Assembly (NCBI GenBank): GCA_021730835.1
Contig: JAKFYP010000196.1
Coordinates: 1-6,083 of the forward strand
Direction of reading: 5' to 3'
DNA: 6,083 nt
Source: Alphaproteobacteria bacterium
GTDB lineage: Bacteria > Pseudomonadota > Alphaproteobacteria > Rickettsiales > UBA998
The notes under the pieces were generated by a model that saw nothing but the letters and a program-made list of their open reading frames with translations, did no database searches and was not told the DNA's origin. The position numbers were made by a program, and so were the translations under genes. Numbering within the stretch: position 1 is the stretch's first letter; every line of letters begins with the position of its first letter. Positions 1-5,428 of this stretch are shown in pieces.

Positions 1-1
1 A

Positions 2-868
2 TCGTTTGAGATTTCGCGCTTTTCTTACTCCAATGGTCTCTATGATGTGCGTTTGCCTCTCAGCGTCGCCATCCAGACGGATGCGAAGGGTGGAAAATCG
101 GGATTTGTGCGTTATGATGGCGAATTTGTCTACAAGGACAAGTACGAAACGGTGCTGGACGATACCGTGCGTGTCCTGATGGATCAGCTATTCAAGGCGC
201 AAGCCAGACCCGGTTTCGGCTATGACAAGATGCTCCTGACCCTGTTGCCGCAGGGCGTCACGCAGGAACAACTGATGCCTTACATGCTCGACATTATCCC
301 ATCTTATAATCATGGTAAGACCATCCTCAAGGGCGACATCGCGTTCTCGGAAACACCGGGAACCAAGCTGCATGGGCGGACGCTGAACGCCAAGGTAAAC
401 AATTTCGATTACCTGATCGGTGATTTGTACGGCCTGAAGCTCACAGGTGAAATGGCGTTTAATCATACGAAGGGGCAACTCGATCTGACCTGTCTGAATT
501 GCGATAAGCTGGTTGCCAGTCTGCTTGATTACGCGGCGAGCGTGCAAAAGCTGGTTGCCCTGTTCAGGCCGGAAGTAGCAAGCGTGTCGCTTGAGGGCCA
601 GATCGTCGCCGACATGACGAAGCTGGTCGAATCGCTTGGCACGAAACAGGCGGATGGCTCGCTGCTCATTCCGATCGCCGCCGACGGTAATGGAAATACG
701 ACTATCGGTGGTCAGCCGGTTTTTCAGGTGATGCTCATGGCGATGCAGACATTCGCGCCGCAGATTGAGGCATTCCAGCAGATGAAACAACAGCAGAACA
801 ATGGCGCGGGCACGGATAGCGGTGCAGTGCCGCCGGATGATTACATCCCGCCGCCGCCCGCGCAGTAA
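2..868 (+). CDS. Unrecognised protein, C-terminal 288 residues (5' end outside window)
   Basis: The reading frame is open from base 2 to a TAA at 866-868, so the gene starts upstream of the window; a GTG at base 47 is in frame but is probably internal, because the coding sequence before it (SFEISRFSYSNGLYDV) has the same beta-strand character. I do not recognise the family. What is visible: alternating polar and hydrophobic stretches typical of beta-rich proteins, a CLNC cysteine pair around residue 165, an ending with a Gln/Asn-rich segment (FQQMKQQQNN) and a proline-rich tail (PPDDYIPPPPAQ). This style is compatible with secreted or periplasmic AsmA-like or DUF945-like proteins, but that is only an impression. 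No transmembrane segment is seen in the visible part. It converges on rnpB with 22 bp between them, and no obvious intrinsic terminator lies in that gap. Confidence 0.8.
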   Translation, partial: SFEISRFSYSNGLYDVRLPLSVAIQTDAKGGKSGFVRYDGEFVYKDKYETVLDDTVRVLMDQLFKAQARPGFGYDKMLLTLLPQGVTQEQLMPYMLDIIPSYNHGKTILKGDIAFSETPGTKLHGRTLNAKVNNFDYLIGDLYGLKLTGEMAFNHTKGQLDLTCLNCDKLVASLLDYAASVQKLVALFRPEVASVSLEGQIVADMTKLVESLGTKQADGSLLIPIAADGNGNTTIGGQPVFQVMLMAMQTFAPQIEAFQQMKQQQNNGAGTDSGAVPPDDYIPPPPAQ

Positions 869-1108
869 GTCGGGCATCTGAGGATAGAAATGTCAGGTGG
901 CCTGTAAGCCGGGTTCTGTCGAGGACAGCCATTCATCTGGGACGGCGGTTACCCGACGCCTCTGGCGACCTACCCGGATGGCATCCATGCGGAACGCATG
1001 GCGGACAAGCCGTATCCATCCCTATTTGGTCTTGCTCCGGATGGGGTTTACCCTGCCACCGCCGTTACCGGCGGCGCGGTGCGCTCTTACCGCACCTTTT
1101 CACCCTTA

Positions 1109-1177
1109 CCCCCCTGCTTTTTGGCTTTGTCAATTTCTGTGCGGCGACTTAGCCGGTAAAGCCAAAAAGTAGGGGGG
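1109..1177 (-). repeat. Palindromic element copy A, 69 bp, in helix P12 of rnpB
   Basis: The arms 1109-1128 (CCCCCCTGCTTTTTGGCTTT) and 1158-1177 are inverted complements with one mismatch in 20. Pairing continues a few bases inward, leaving a loop of about 23 bases that contains TGTGCGGCGACTTAGCC. It lies between the conserved AAACCG segment and TAAGGGTGAAA of rnpB, the place of helix P12 in A-type RNase P RNA. It matches copy B at 63 of 69 positions, in the same orientation. In the transcript it would form a hairpin of more than 20 bp without disturbing the catalytic core. Confidence 0.85.
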
Positions 1178-1206
1178 CGGTTTGTTTTCTGTGGCACTTT
1201 CCCTTG

Positions 1207-1275
1207 CCTCCCTACTTTTTGGCCTTATCAATTTCTGTGCGGCGACTTAGCCAATAAAGCCAAAAAGTAGGGGGG
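1207..1275 (-). repeat. Palindromic element copy B, 69 bp, in helix P9 of rnpB
   Basis: This has the same length and orientation as the copy at 1109-1177 and differs at six positions (3, 8, 18, 21, 47 and 48 of the element). Its arms are 1207-1226 and 1256-1275, with two mismatches. It follows the GCCGGGTAACGCCCGGC segment of rnpB and precedes AAGGGAAAGTGCCACAG, which places it in the P9 region. The loop sequence TCAATTTCTGTGCGGCGACTTAGCC is identical to that of the other copy, even though loops normally drift fastest. The two copies are separated only by 29 bases of conserved rnpB core (1178-1206). Confidence 0.83.
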
Positions 1276-1323
1276 CAGCCGGGCGTTACCCGGCATCCTG
1301 TTCCGTGGAGCCCGGACTTTCCT

Positions 1324-1442
1324 CCCCCCTGCCTGTTGGAACGTTTGAGTTCTGATACGCATAGACAGGCTTGCGACTGCAAGCCCGCCGCCCATGCGGC
1401 GTAAGCCCCAGCGGCGTTTGAGCGTTCCAACAGGTAGGGGGG
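1324..1442 (-). repeat. Larger palindromic element C, 119 bp, in helix P3 of rnpB
   Basis: The arms 1324-1343 (CCCCCCTGCCTGTTGGAACG) and 1423-1442 pair over 20 bp with a single mismatch. That mismatch is at the same place as in copy A, because both elements have the outer ends CCCCCCTGC and GTAGGGGGG. The interior is unrelated to copies A and B. It holds nested hairpins: GGCTTGC-GACT-GCAAGCC at 1368-1385 and GCCGC-CCAT-GCGGC at 1387-1400. The octamer CGTTTGAG is repeated directly at 1342-1349 and 1415-1422, just inside the arms. The position, between P2 and the GAGGAAAGTCCGG block, is that of helix P3. Confidence 0.78.
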
Positions 1443-1471
1443 CGGCTGTCCAGCCACCTGACATGTTTGTC

Positions 1472-1498
1472 TTTATGTCATTTCAAGCAGCGCGGCAA
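1472..1498 (-). promoter_or_regulatory. Candidate rnpB promoter inside the amidase 3' end
   Basis: Reading minus, TTGCCG (1493-1498) and CATAAA (1472-1477) each match four of six sigma-70 consensus positions, and CATAAA sits 8 bases upstream of the predicted RNA 5' end at 1463. The 15-base spacing is shorter than ideal. The site overlaps the last codons and stop of the amidase gene. If it is not real, rnpB must be processed from a transcript that includes the amidase gene. Confidence 0.3.
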
Positions 1499-2273
1499 GA
1501 ATGTTCTCACATTGAATATCCCATGAGCCGCTCAAATGAGCAGGACGAAAATGCCGCTGGAAGGCGAGGATGACTTTTTGCGTGTGCATATCTTCCTGTC
1601 CGCTAAGCGGGCAGTCATAACCGTAATCGGCGAGGCGGCGCTGCACCTCGCTTATATAGCTGATTGAGTTTGTGCTTACACACAAACTATGCGCCGCATA
1701 GGCGGCGCGGGCGATAGCCGATTTGATTGATGTGCAGTCATAAAGTAAATCGGCTATATCCGGCGTTTCATCTTTCTCGTGCAGACGATCCGGCCATAGC
1801 CCGACCCCTTGCACCGCCAGCCATTTCCAGTCGAACAGTTCGCCGGGGTCTTCCTTGCGGGCCGGAGCGATATCGGCATGCCCGACGATATTACGCGCCG
1901 CAATGCCGTGGCGGGCGATAATCCGGCGGCTTAAATCGCAGACCGCTTCCATCTGCGTACCCGGAAAAGGAACATATCCCCATTCATGGCCGGGATTGGC
2001 AATCTCAATGCCGATGGAAATGTCATTGATGCCGTCACGCCCGCGCCAGCGGCTTACTCCCGCATGCCAGGCCCGTTTTTCCTCATCGACCAGCGCGAAA
2101 ATATTGCCCTGCTCGTCAATCAGGTAATGGGCGGAAACTTGCGCTTTGGGGTCGGTCAGTCGTTGCAACGCCTCCCCGGCGGTTTTCATGCCGGTATAAT
2201 GCAGTACAAGCATGGAGATTTCACCGCCGGGACGGTCGTTGAAATTCGGCGAAGGGGCAGCAGCGATTTTCAT
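1473..2273 (-). CDS. N-acetylmuramoyl-L-alanine amidase, AmpD/AmiD type, with C-terminal peptidoglycan-binding domain
   Basis: A zinc amidase that cuts the bond between (anhydro)muramic acid and L-alanine in peptidoglycan fragments. The 266-residue protein has an Amidase_2 domain at about residues 5-150. Visible zinc ligands are H25 (LVLHYTG), H132 (VGHADIAP) and D142 (RKEDPG); E90 (IGIEIAN) and K140 match the catalytic Glu and Lys of AmpD. Residues 203-264 (EVQRRLADYGYDC...VILAFQRHF) form a PG_binding_1-like domain, absent from plain AmpD and typical of AmiD-like enzymes. No signal peptide or lipobox is seen at MKIAAAPSPNF, so it is probably cytosolic and acts in wall recycling unless exported otherwise. 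The ATG at 2273 is preferred because it overlaps the transporter stop (ATGA); the frame stays open farther upstream but that part is only the transporter's shadow. It is followed by rnpB after 9 bp. Confidence 0.93.
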   Translation of the reverse strand: MKIAAAPSPNFNDRPGGEISMLVLHYTGMKTAGEALQRLTDPKAQVSAHYLIDEQGNIFALVDEEKRAWHAGVSRWRGRDGINDISIGIEIANPGHEWGYVPFPGTQMEAVCDLSRRIIARHGIAARNIVGHADIAPARKEDPGELFDWKWLAVQGVGLWPDRLHEKDETPDIADLLYDCTSIKSAIARAAYAAHSLCVSTNSISYISEVQRRLADYGYDCPLSGQEDMHTQKVILAFQRHFRPAHLSGSWDIQCENILAALLEMT

Positions 2274-3208
2274 GTTTTCGCCAGCAGGCCAAGGCGCGGG
2301 CGGCGCAGGACGATCACCCCGACACCTACGATAGTCAGGACGCCGCCGGTGAGAAATTGCGCAGACAGCGGCTCCCCGAGAATAAAATGGCAAGCGCTCA
2401 GCCCGAATACCGGCACAAGCAGCGAATAGGGAGCTACCTGCGACATCGGGAAACGTTGCAGCAGGCGATACCAGATGCCATACGCGAGAATCAGCGAGAT
2501 GAAAGTCGTATACAGCACCGCACCCCAGGTCAGCAGGCTGGCATCGCGGATGGCCTGTAGCTGGCCCTGCTCGAAGATCAACGTCATCAGCCCGAGTTGC
2601 GGCACGCATAGGAGTGAAATCCACGCCAGCAGCGGCAAGATCGGCACACTCCCCATGCGTTTCATGGCCATGTTGGCGCTCGCCCATGCCAGCGCGCCGG
2701 TGCAGGCGACCAGAAAGGGAATGAAATGGCGGCTGATCTCCGGCTCCCCGGCGATAATCACGACCCCCGAGAAGGAGACCAGCATCCCAAACGAGCGCCA
2801 GCGCCCAAGTTTATCGTTGAACATGATGCTGCCAAGCAGGCAGGAAAACGGGACACCGAGCTGGCTGGCAATCACCGCGCCGGAAGCTGACAGGCCCAGC
2901 CCGATGGAGAGGAACATAAAAGCGAAGTGCAGCGTGCCGAGCAGGAGGGAAAGCATGGTCAGCGCCCGCCACGAAATCGCCGGGCGCGGACAGAAGGGCA
3001 GGACGACCACCGCGACGATTGTAAAACGCAGCCAGAGCAGCAGGAAGGGCGGCAGCTCCTGCATGGCGATTTTGGCCGAGGCGAAATTCGCGCCCCATGA
3101 GGCGGCGACCAGCATGGCCAGCAGCATATGCCGCCAGTTCATCGCCTGCGTTTGTGCTGGAGCGGGATGCTTAAGCGGCATATCGGAAGCGGCGGCGTGC
3201 GTGTTCAT
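2270..3208 (-). CDS. EamA/DMT-superfamily membrane transporter, about ten transmembrane segments
   Basis: Drug/metabolite transporter family protein (312 residues from the chosen start) in the inner membrane; substrate unknown. The family's two-repeat design is visible: a first EamA repeat from about residue 25 (LLAMLVAASWGANFASAKIA), closing near VSFSGVVIIAGEPE, and a second from about residue 160 (FLVACTGALAWASANMAMKR), closing with GEPLSAQFLTGGVLTIVGVGVI. The length fits the usual 280-320. The start is uncertain: ATG at 3208 gives MNTHAAAS, while ATG at 3238 adds ten residues (PPAFPPDHH before the internal Met) with no better ribosome-binding site, and M33 in the long form is also possible. 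The 3' end overlaps the amidase start by four bases, implying translational coupling. EamA members export amino acids, metabolites or drugs; a role with cell-wall fragments is only suggested by the neighbour. Confidence 0.9.
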   Translation of the reverse strand: MNTHAAASDMPLKHPAPAQTQAMNWRHMLLAMLVAASWGANFASAKIAMQELPPFLLLWLRFTIVAVVVLPFCPRPAISWRALTMLSLLLGTLHFAFMFLSIGLGLSASGAVIASQLGVPFSCLLGSIMFNDKLGRWRSFGMLVSFSGVVIIAGEPEISRHFIPFLVACTGALAWASANMAMKRMGSVPILPLLAWISLLCVPQLGLMTLIFEQGQLQAIRDASLLTWGAVLYTTFISLILAYGIWYRLLQRFPMSQVAPYSLLVPVFGLSACHFILGEPLSAQFLTGGVLTIVGVGVIVLRRPRLGLLAKT

Positions 3209-3253
3209 GTGATGATCTGGTGGAAAAGCAGGAGGCATTCAGAGGAAGAAATA

Positions 3254-3403
3254 ATGGGAAGCGAGGGCAAAGTCCACAAAGACGATAGGGTGTGGCATAA
3301 AAACACACGCGTGACAAACGCAACACAGGTGCAGGCAATAAGCGCAGCTTTCCTAGCGTCCGACGCTGTTGCTGGAGAGTTGCGCAAATTCATGCTAGGG
3401 TGA
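3254..3403 (+). CDS. Possible 49-residue small protein
   Basis: ATG at 3254 with a clear Shine-Dalgarno-like AGAGGAAGA at 3241-3249, about the right distance upstream, and a TGA at 3401-3403. The product begins MGSEGKVHKDDRVWHKNTRV and ends LRKFMLG: a basic, polar N-terminal half and a short amphipathic Ala-rich helix (about 25-47). No signal peptide or transmembrane segment is evident, and I recognise no family. In support: it has a better ribosome-binding site than most genes here and fills a gap without other genes. Against: it is short, lies opposite the probable promoter region of the transporter, and no plus-strand terminator follows. Confidence 0.35.
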   Translation: MGSEGKVHKDDRVWHKNTRVTNATQVQAISAAFLASDAVAGELRKFMLG

Positions 3404-3407
3404 TGAC

Positions 3408-3456
3408 TTAAAAAAAGAGGTTCGGGAGGATTTCCCTTCGGAAACCATCCCGAACC
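3408..3456 (-). terminator. Strong intrinsic terminator of the TerB-J-domain gene
   Basis: The stem 3419-3435 pairs with 3440-3456 over 17 positions with two mismatches, around a 4-base loop CTTC (3436-3439). Reading minus, it is followed by TC and a run of seven T (3410-3416), the standard layout of a rho-independent terminator. There is no T-run on the plus-strand side, so it acts mainly on minus-strand transcripts coming from 3521 upward. Confidence 0.85.
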
Positions 3457-3520
3457 CAAGTTGCTCGGCAAGCAACCGGTAAGGCGGCTATCCGGACTCC
3501 GGACAGGCCGCCTTATGGAC
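3410..3520 (-). ncRNA. Run of three hairpins: structured 3' UTR or candidate small RNA
   Basis: Immediately after the stop codon of the TerB-J-domain gene, the minus strand can form three separate hairpins. The first pairs 3507-3514 with 3481-3488 (AAGGCGGC arms), enclosing a second TCCGG/CCGGA stem. The second pairs 3471-3476 with 3460-3465 (GTTGCT arms, 5-base loop). The third is the terminator stem at 3419-3456. A lone terminator would need only the last. The arrangement resembles small RNAs released from 3' ends of mRNAs, but I do not recognise a known RNA family and see no dedicated promoter. Confidence 0.35.
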
Positions 3521-4273
3521 CTAATGCAGGCGTCCGGCCTTCAGTAACGCCTGATAGGCATCATTGATGGCAACAGCCTTGAGATGCGCCAGTCGGTACA
3601 TCTCCTGATATTCCTCTTTCTTCCCCCAGCGATCCGGATGGCAATAACGCATCCGGCGATGGTAGGCGCGCTGCAACTCCTCGGGGGTCGCACCTTTCTC
3701 CACCCGCAGCACGCGGTAGGGATCCCCTGCCGCCGAGCCTTCGGCCTCATCGGCGATGCGGGCGACTTGTGCACGCGGCATGCCGAACGCATGGCCGACT
3801 TCGCACAGGAAATCGAATTCCTCGACGCCAAGTGGCCCATCGGCCAACGCTACCCGGGCGAACCGGTAAAGCAGCATATGGCGGGCCGACGTATCTTCGG
3901 CATGCAACGCCGCAAGCTGGCGGGCATACTGCGCCGATGGCGCGGTATCTTTCGTCGCGGCGGTGAGCAATGCGCGCATCATCCGCTTGCCGACGCCCTC
4001 AACTCCAAACAGTGCCAGATAGGCGCGATGCTCGCGGGTATTGATCTCACCGTCGGCGCGCATCAGGCGCACAGCCAGCGTAGCAGTCGCGTAGGCGAAC
4101 ATCGTATGCCGCATATCGGGATTTTCCCCGTCTTGCACAACGGGAGAAGCGGCAGGCGTCGCTGGCGCAACACCGGTGACCAGCCGCAACGCCAGCCCGT
4201 CAAGCCAGGAAAGGCACTGACGAACGTTAAAACCCCATGAATCAGGATACTTGAAATCAGAAGACCTGTTCAT
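3521..4273 (-). CDS. DjlA-like co-chaperone with TerB and J domains, without membrane anchor
   Basis: A 250-residue protein predicted to stimulate the ATPase of DnaK/Hsp70. A TerB-like helical domain spans about residues 55-175, with the paired acidic loops RADGEIN (D74-E76) and LADGPLG (D145-G146). A C-terminal J domain begins at about residue 183 (GDPYRVLRVEKGATPEELQRAY) and carries the essential HPD at 212-214 (YCHPDR). This order is that of DjlA. E. coli DjlA has an N-terminal transmembrane segment; here the N-terminus (NVRQCLSWLDGLALRLV) is at most amphipathic, so the protein is probably soluble or peripheral. I chose ATG at 4273: the GTG at 4324 is in frame but directly abuts the -10 box of the likely promoter, so it would lie upstream of the transcript start. 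It is divergent from the acetyltransferase gene and is followed by hairpins and a terminator. Confidence 0.9.
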   Translation of the reverse strand: MNRSSDFKYPDSWGFNVRQCLSWLDGLALRLVTGVAPATPAASPVVQDGENPDMRHTMFAYATATLAVRLMRADGEINTREHRAYLALFGVEGVGKRMMRALLTAATKDTAPSAQYARQLAALHAEDTSARHMLLYRFARVALADGPLGVEEFDFLCEVGHAFGMPRAQVARIADEAEGSAAGDPYRVLRVEKGATPEELQRAYHRRMRYCHPDRWGKKEEYQEMYRLAHLKAVAINDAYQALLKAGRLH

Positions 4274-4332
4274 ATATATTGCATCGCCAAGCACTGCGGT
4301 AAATCCGTAACCGAACACAACCACAATATATA
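4273..4332. repeat. 9-bp inverted repeat linking promoter and start codon
   Basis: TATATATTG at 4273-4281 is the exact inverse complement of CAATATATA at 4324-4332, 42 bases apart. The right arm covers the -10 box of the minus-strand promoter, and the left arm abuts the ATG and includes its first base. It could be an operator bound by a dimeric or looping regulator. The AT-rich composition makes chance plausible. Confidence 0.3.
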
Positions 4333-4353
4333 GTCGTCGTTTTCTAAAGACAA
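4325..4353 (-). promoter_or_regulatory. Sigma-70-type promoter for the TerB-J-domain gene
   Basis: Reading minus, TTGTCT (4348-4353) matches four of six -35 positions and TATATT (4325-4330) matches five of six -10 positions, with an optimal 17-base spacer (4331-4347). Transcription would start near 4318, giving a leader of about 45 bases before the ATG at 4273. It lies in an AT-rich divergent intergenic region. Confidence 0.55.
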
Positions 4354-4393
4354 CAACATTTTGTGAGCAAACCGCATTTTTTTGCCCATTGTT

Positions 4394-4906
4394 ATGAACG
4401 ATCCCTCTACATCACCAACACGCAAGAAACGTTCCATATTAATCCGCGACTACAGACCGCAGGATCGGGCGGCATTTGAGGCGCTCAATCGCTGGTGGCT
4501 GGAGAAATGGTTTGCCGTAGAGCCTTACGATGCAGCGCTGTTTGCCGCGCCCGAAGAGAAAATCCTGTTGCCGGGCGGCGCGATCTATATGGCCGAGCTG
4601 GATGGCGAGGTGGCAGGAACCTGCTCACTGGTGCGGATGCCAGAAGAGGAAGAACTTGCCTACGAGCTGTCGAAAATGGGCGTTTTCGAGCCATATTCCG
4701 GTCTGGGCATTGGCCGGGCACTGACGCAGCATGCGATTGCCGATGCGTGGCGGCGGGGAGCAGGGCGTGTGGTGATTTATTCCAATACGCGGCTGGAGGC
4801 GGCGATTGCGCTGTATCGTTCCGTCGGGTTTACCGAAGTTGTGATGAGTAACGCCGACAAGGCAAAATACCGGCGCGGAAATATCAAACTGGTGCTGGTG
4901 TTGTAG
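4394..4906 (+). CDS. GNAT-family N-acetyltransferase
   Basis: A 170-residue acetyl-CoA-dependent acetyltransferase; the acceptor substrate is unknown. The N-terminal beta strand and first helix are at residues 14-38 (ILIRDYRPQDRAAFEALN), and the central strands include IYMAELDGEVAGTCSLV (64-80). The acetyl-CoA-binding motif A is at 93-115: SKMGVFEPYSGLGIGRALTQ, with the GLGIG pyrophosphate loop at 103-107. A C-terminal SNTRLEAAIALYRSVGFTEV (130-149) is the usual GNAT motif B. The length is normal. The ATG at 4394 is used; a TTG four codons earlier is in frame, but neither has a convincing Shine-Dalgarno sequence. It is transcribed divergently from the TerB-J-domain gene and ends 4 bp from the end of queF, converging, with no terminator hairpin between them. 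Confidence 0.92.
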   Translation: MNDPSTSPTRKKRSILIRDYRPQDRAAFEALNRWWLEKWFAVEPYDAALFAAPEEKILLPGGAIYMAELDGEVAGTCSLVRMPEEEELAYELSKMGVFEPYSGLGIGRALTQHAIADAWRRGAGRVVIYSNTRLEAAIALYRSVGFTEVVMSNADKAKYRRGNIKLVLVL

Positions 4907-4910
4907 CGAG

Positions 4911-5369
4911 TTACCCCCGCCCCCGGTAGGGCAGTACTTCCTGCGCCGGTATCCAGACTTTTTGCGGCGGGTCGTCGGTCTGGAAAAAAATATCTATCGG
5001 CATGCCGCCACGCGGATACCAGTAGCCGCCGATGCGCAGCCAGAGCGGCTCGATGGCCTCGGTGACGCGTTTGGCGATTTCCACCGTACAGGCTTCGTGG
5101 AAAGCCGGGTGGTTGCGATACGATCCCAGCAGCAGTTTCAGCGATTTGCTCTCGACGATCCAGCGGCGTGGCACATAGTCAATCACCAGATGCGCGAAAT
5201 CCGGCTGGCCGGTGACCGGGCAGAGTGAGGTGAATTCCGGGCAGGTGAAGCGGATCGAATAATCCACATTGGGATGCGGGTTTTCGACGCGCTCAAGCGC
5301 GGCCTCATCCGGCGTGGCGGGCAGGGGCGTTTTCGCGCCGAGTTGGGAGAGGGTATCGTATGATTCCAT
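4911..5369 (-). CDS. queF: NADPH-dependent 7-cyano-7-deazaguanine reductase (PreQ0 reductase)
   Basis: Reduces the nitrile of preQ0 to the aminomethyl group of preQ1, a cytosolic step on the way to queuosine in tRNA anticodons. The 152-residue length fits the short, single-domain (YkvM-type) QueF. The signature is clear: FTCPEFTSLCPVTGQPDF has the catalytic C50 and D57, spaced seven residues apart as in the Bacillus enzyme. ESKSLKLLLGSYRNH at 73-87 is the QueF NADPH-binding motif, and H91-E92 in FHEAC are the substrate-binding pair, with the C-to-E distance of 42 as in the family. The ATG at 5369 (MESYDTLSQLGAKT) is preferred; a TTG at 5405 would add twelve residues not found in typical QueF. 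No other queuosine genes are in the window, and no preQ1-riboswitch-like motif is evident in the 59 bases upstream. Confidence 0.96.
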   Translation of the reverse strand: MESYDTLSQLGAKTPLPATPDEAALERVENPHPNVDYSIRFTCPEFTSLCPVTGQPDFAHLVIDYVPRRWIVESKSLKLLLGSYRNHPAFHEACTVEIAKRVTEAIEPLWLRIGGYWYPRGGMPIDIFFQTDDPPQKVWIPAQEVLPYRGRG

Positions 5370-5428
5370 GCCCGATGGATACACGCAAATGCCGCGCAGG
5401 GGCAAGGGATTTTGGAGGAGGGAACGCG

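Larger units (their letters stand above)
891..1463 (-). ncRNA. rnpB: RNase P RNA (bacterial A type), enlarged by three palindromic hairpins
   Basis: Catalytic RNA of ribonuclease P, which cleaves the 5' leader from pre-tRNAs. Read on the minus strand, the conserved blocks appear in order: GAGGAAAGTCCGGGCTCC (1307-1324), GCCGGGTAACGCCCGGC just after it, the core AGGGAAAGTGCCACAG (near 1189-1204), TAAGGGTGAAAAGGTGCGG and GTAAGAGCGCACC (about 1079-1108), GAGCAAGACCAAATAGGGA (about 1018-1036), a CCGGGTAGG segment carrying the tRNA-CCA-binding GGU (about 970-978), and AGAACCCGGCTTAC near the 3' end (905-918). The ends are set by P1: 891-901 is perfectly complementary to 1453-1463 (11 bp). P2 pairs GGACAGCC with GGCTGTCC. 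At about 573 nt it is longer than the roughly 400 nt usual for proteobacteria; the excess lies in P3, P9 and P12, each replaced by a long palindrome annotated separately. It starts 9 bp after the amidase stop codon. ORFs across this region are artefacts. Confidence 0.96.

Noticed and set aside
1109..1442. CRISPR-like array from the repeated 69-bp units
   Set aside because: There are only two copies, each is itself a palindrome, the 29-base spacer is conserved RNase P core, and no cas genes are present.
897..1464. Open frames of 78-91 codons on both strands
   Set aside because: They lie entirely or almost entirely inside rnpB; their translations are read-through of RNA helices and the palindromes.
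2274..2687. N-terminal extension of the amidase to 404 residues
   Set aside because: The extra 138 residues are the transporter gene read in another frame (Pro/Arg/Ala-rich, no domain); the ATG at 2273 fits the ATGA overlap and the family start.
2475..3212. 245-codon plus-strand frame opposite the transporter gene
   Set aside because: Antisense shadow of a convincing ten-helix EamA protein; the product has no recognisable domain.
3584..4240. 218-codon plus-strand frame opposite the TerB-J-domain gene
   Set aside because: Antisense shadow: the opposite strand codes for a clear J domain with HPD, while this frame has a Cys/Arg/His-rich composition and no motif.
4274..4324. GTG start at 4324 for the TerB-J-domain gene
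   Set aside because: It directly follows the best -10 box, so the codon would be upstream of the expected transcript start, and the added residues resemble no known domain.
5370..5428. preQ1 riboswitch upstream of queF
   Set aside because: The 59-base leader shows no recognisable preQ1 aptamer consensus or pseudoknot-like A-rich tail.
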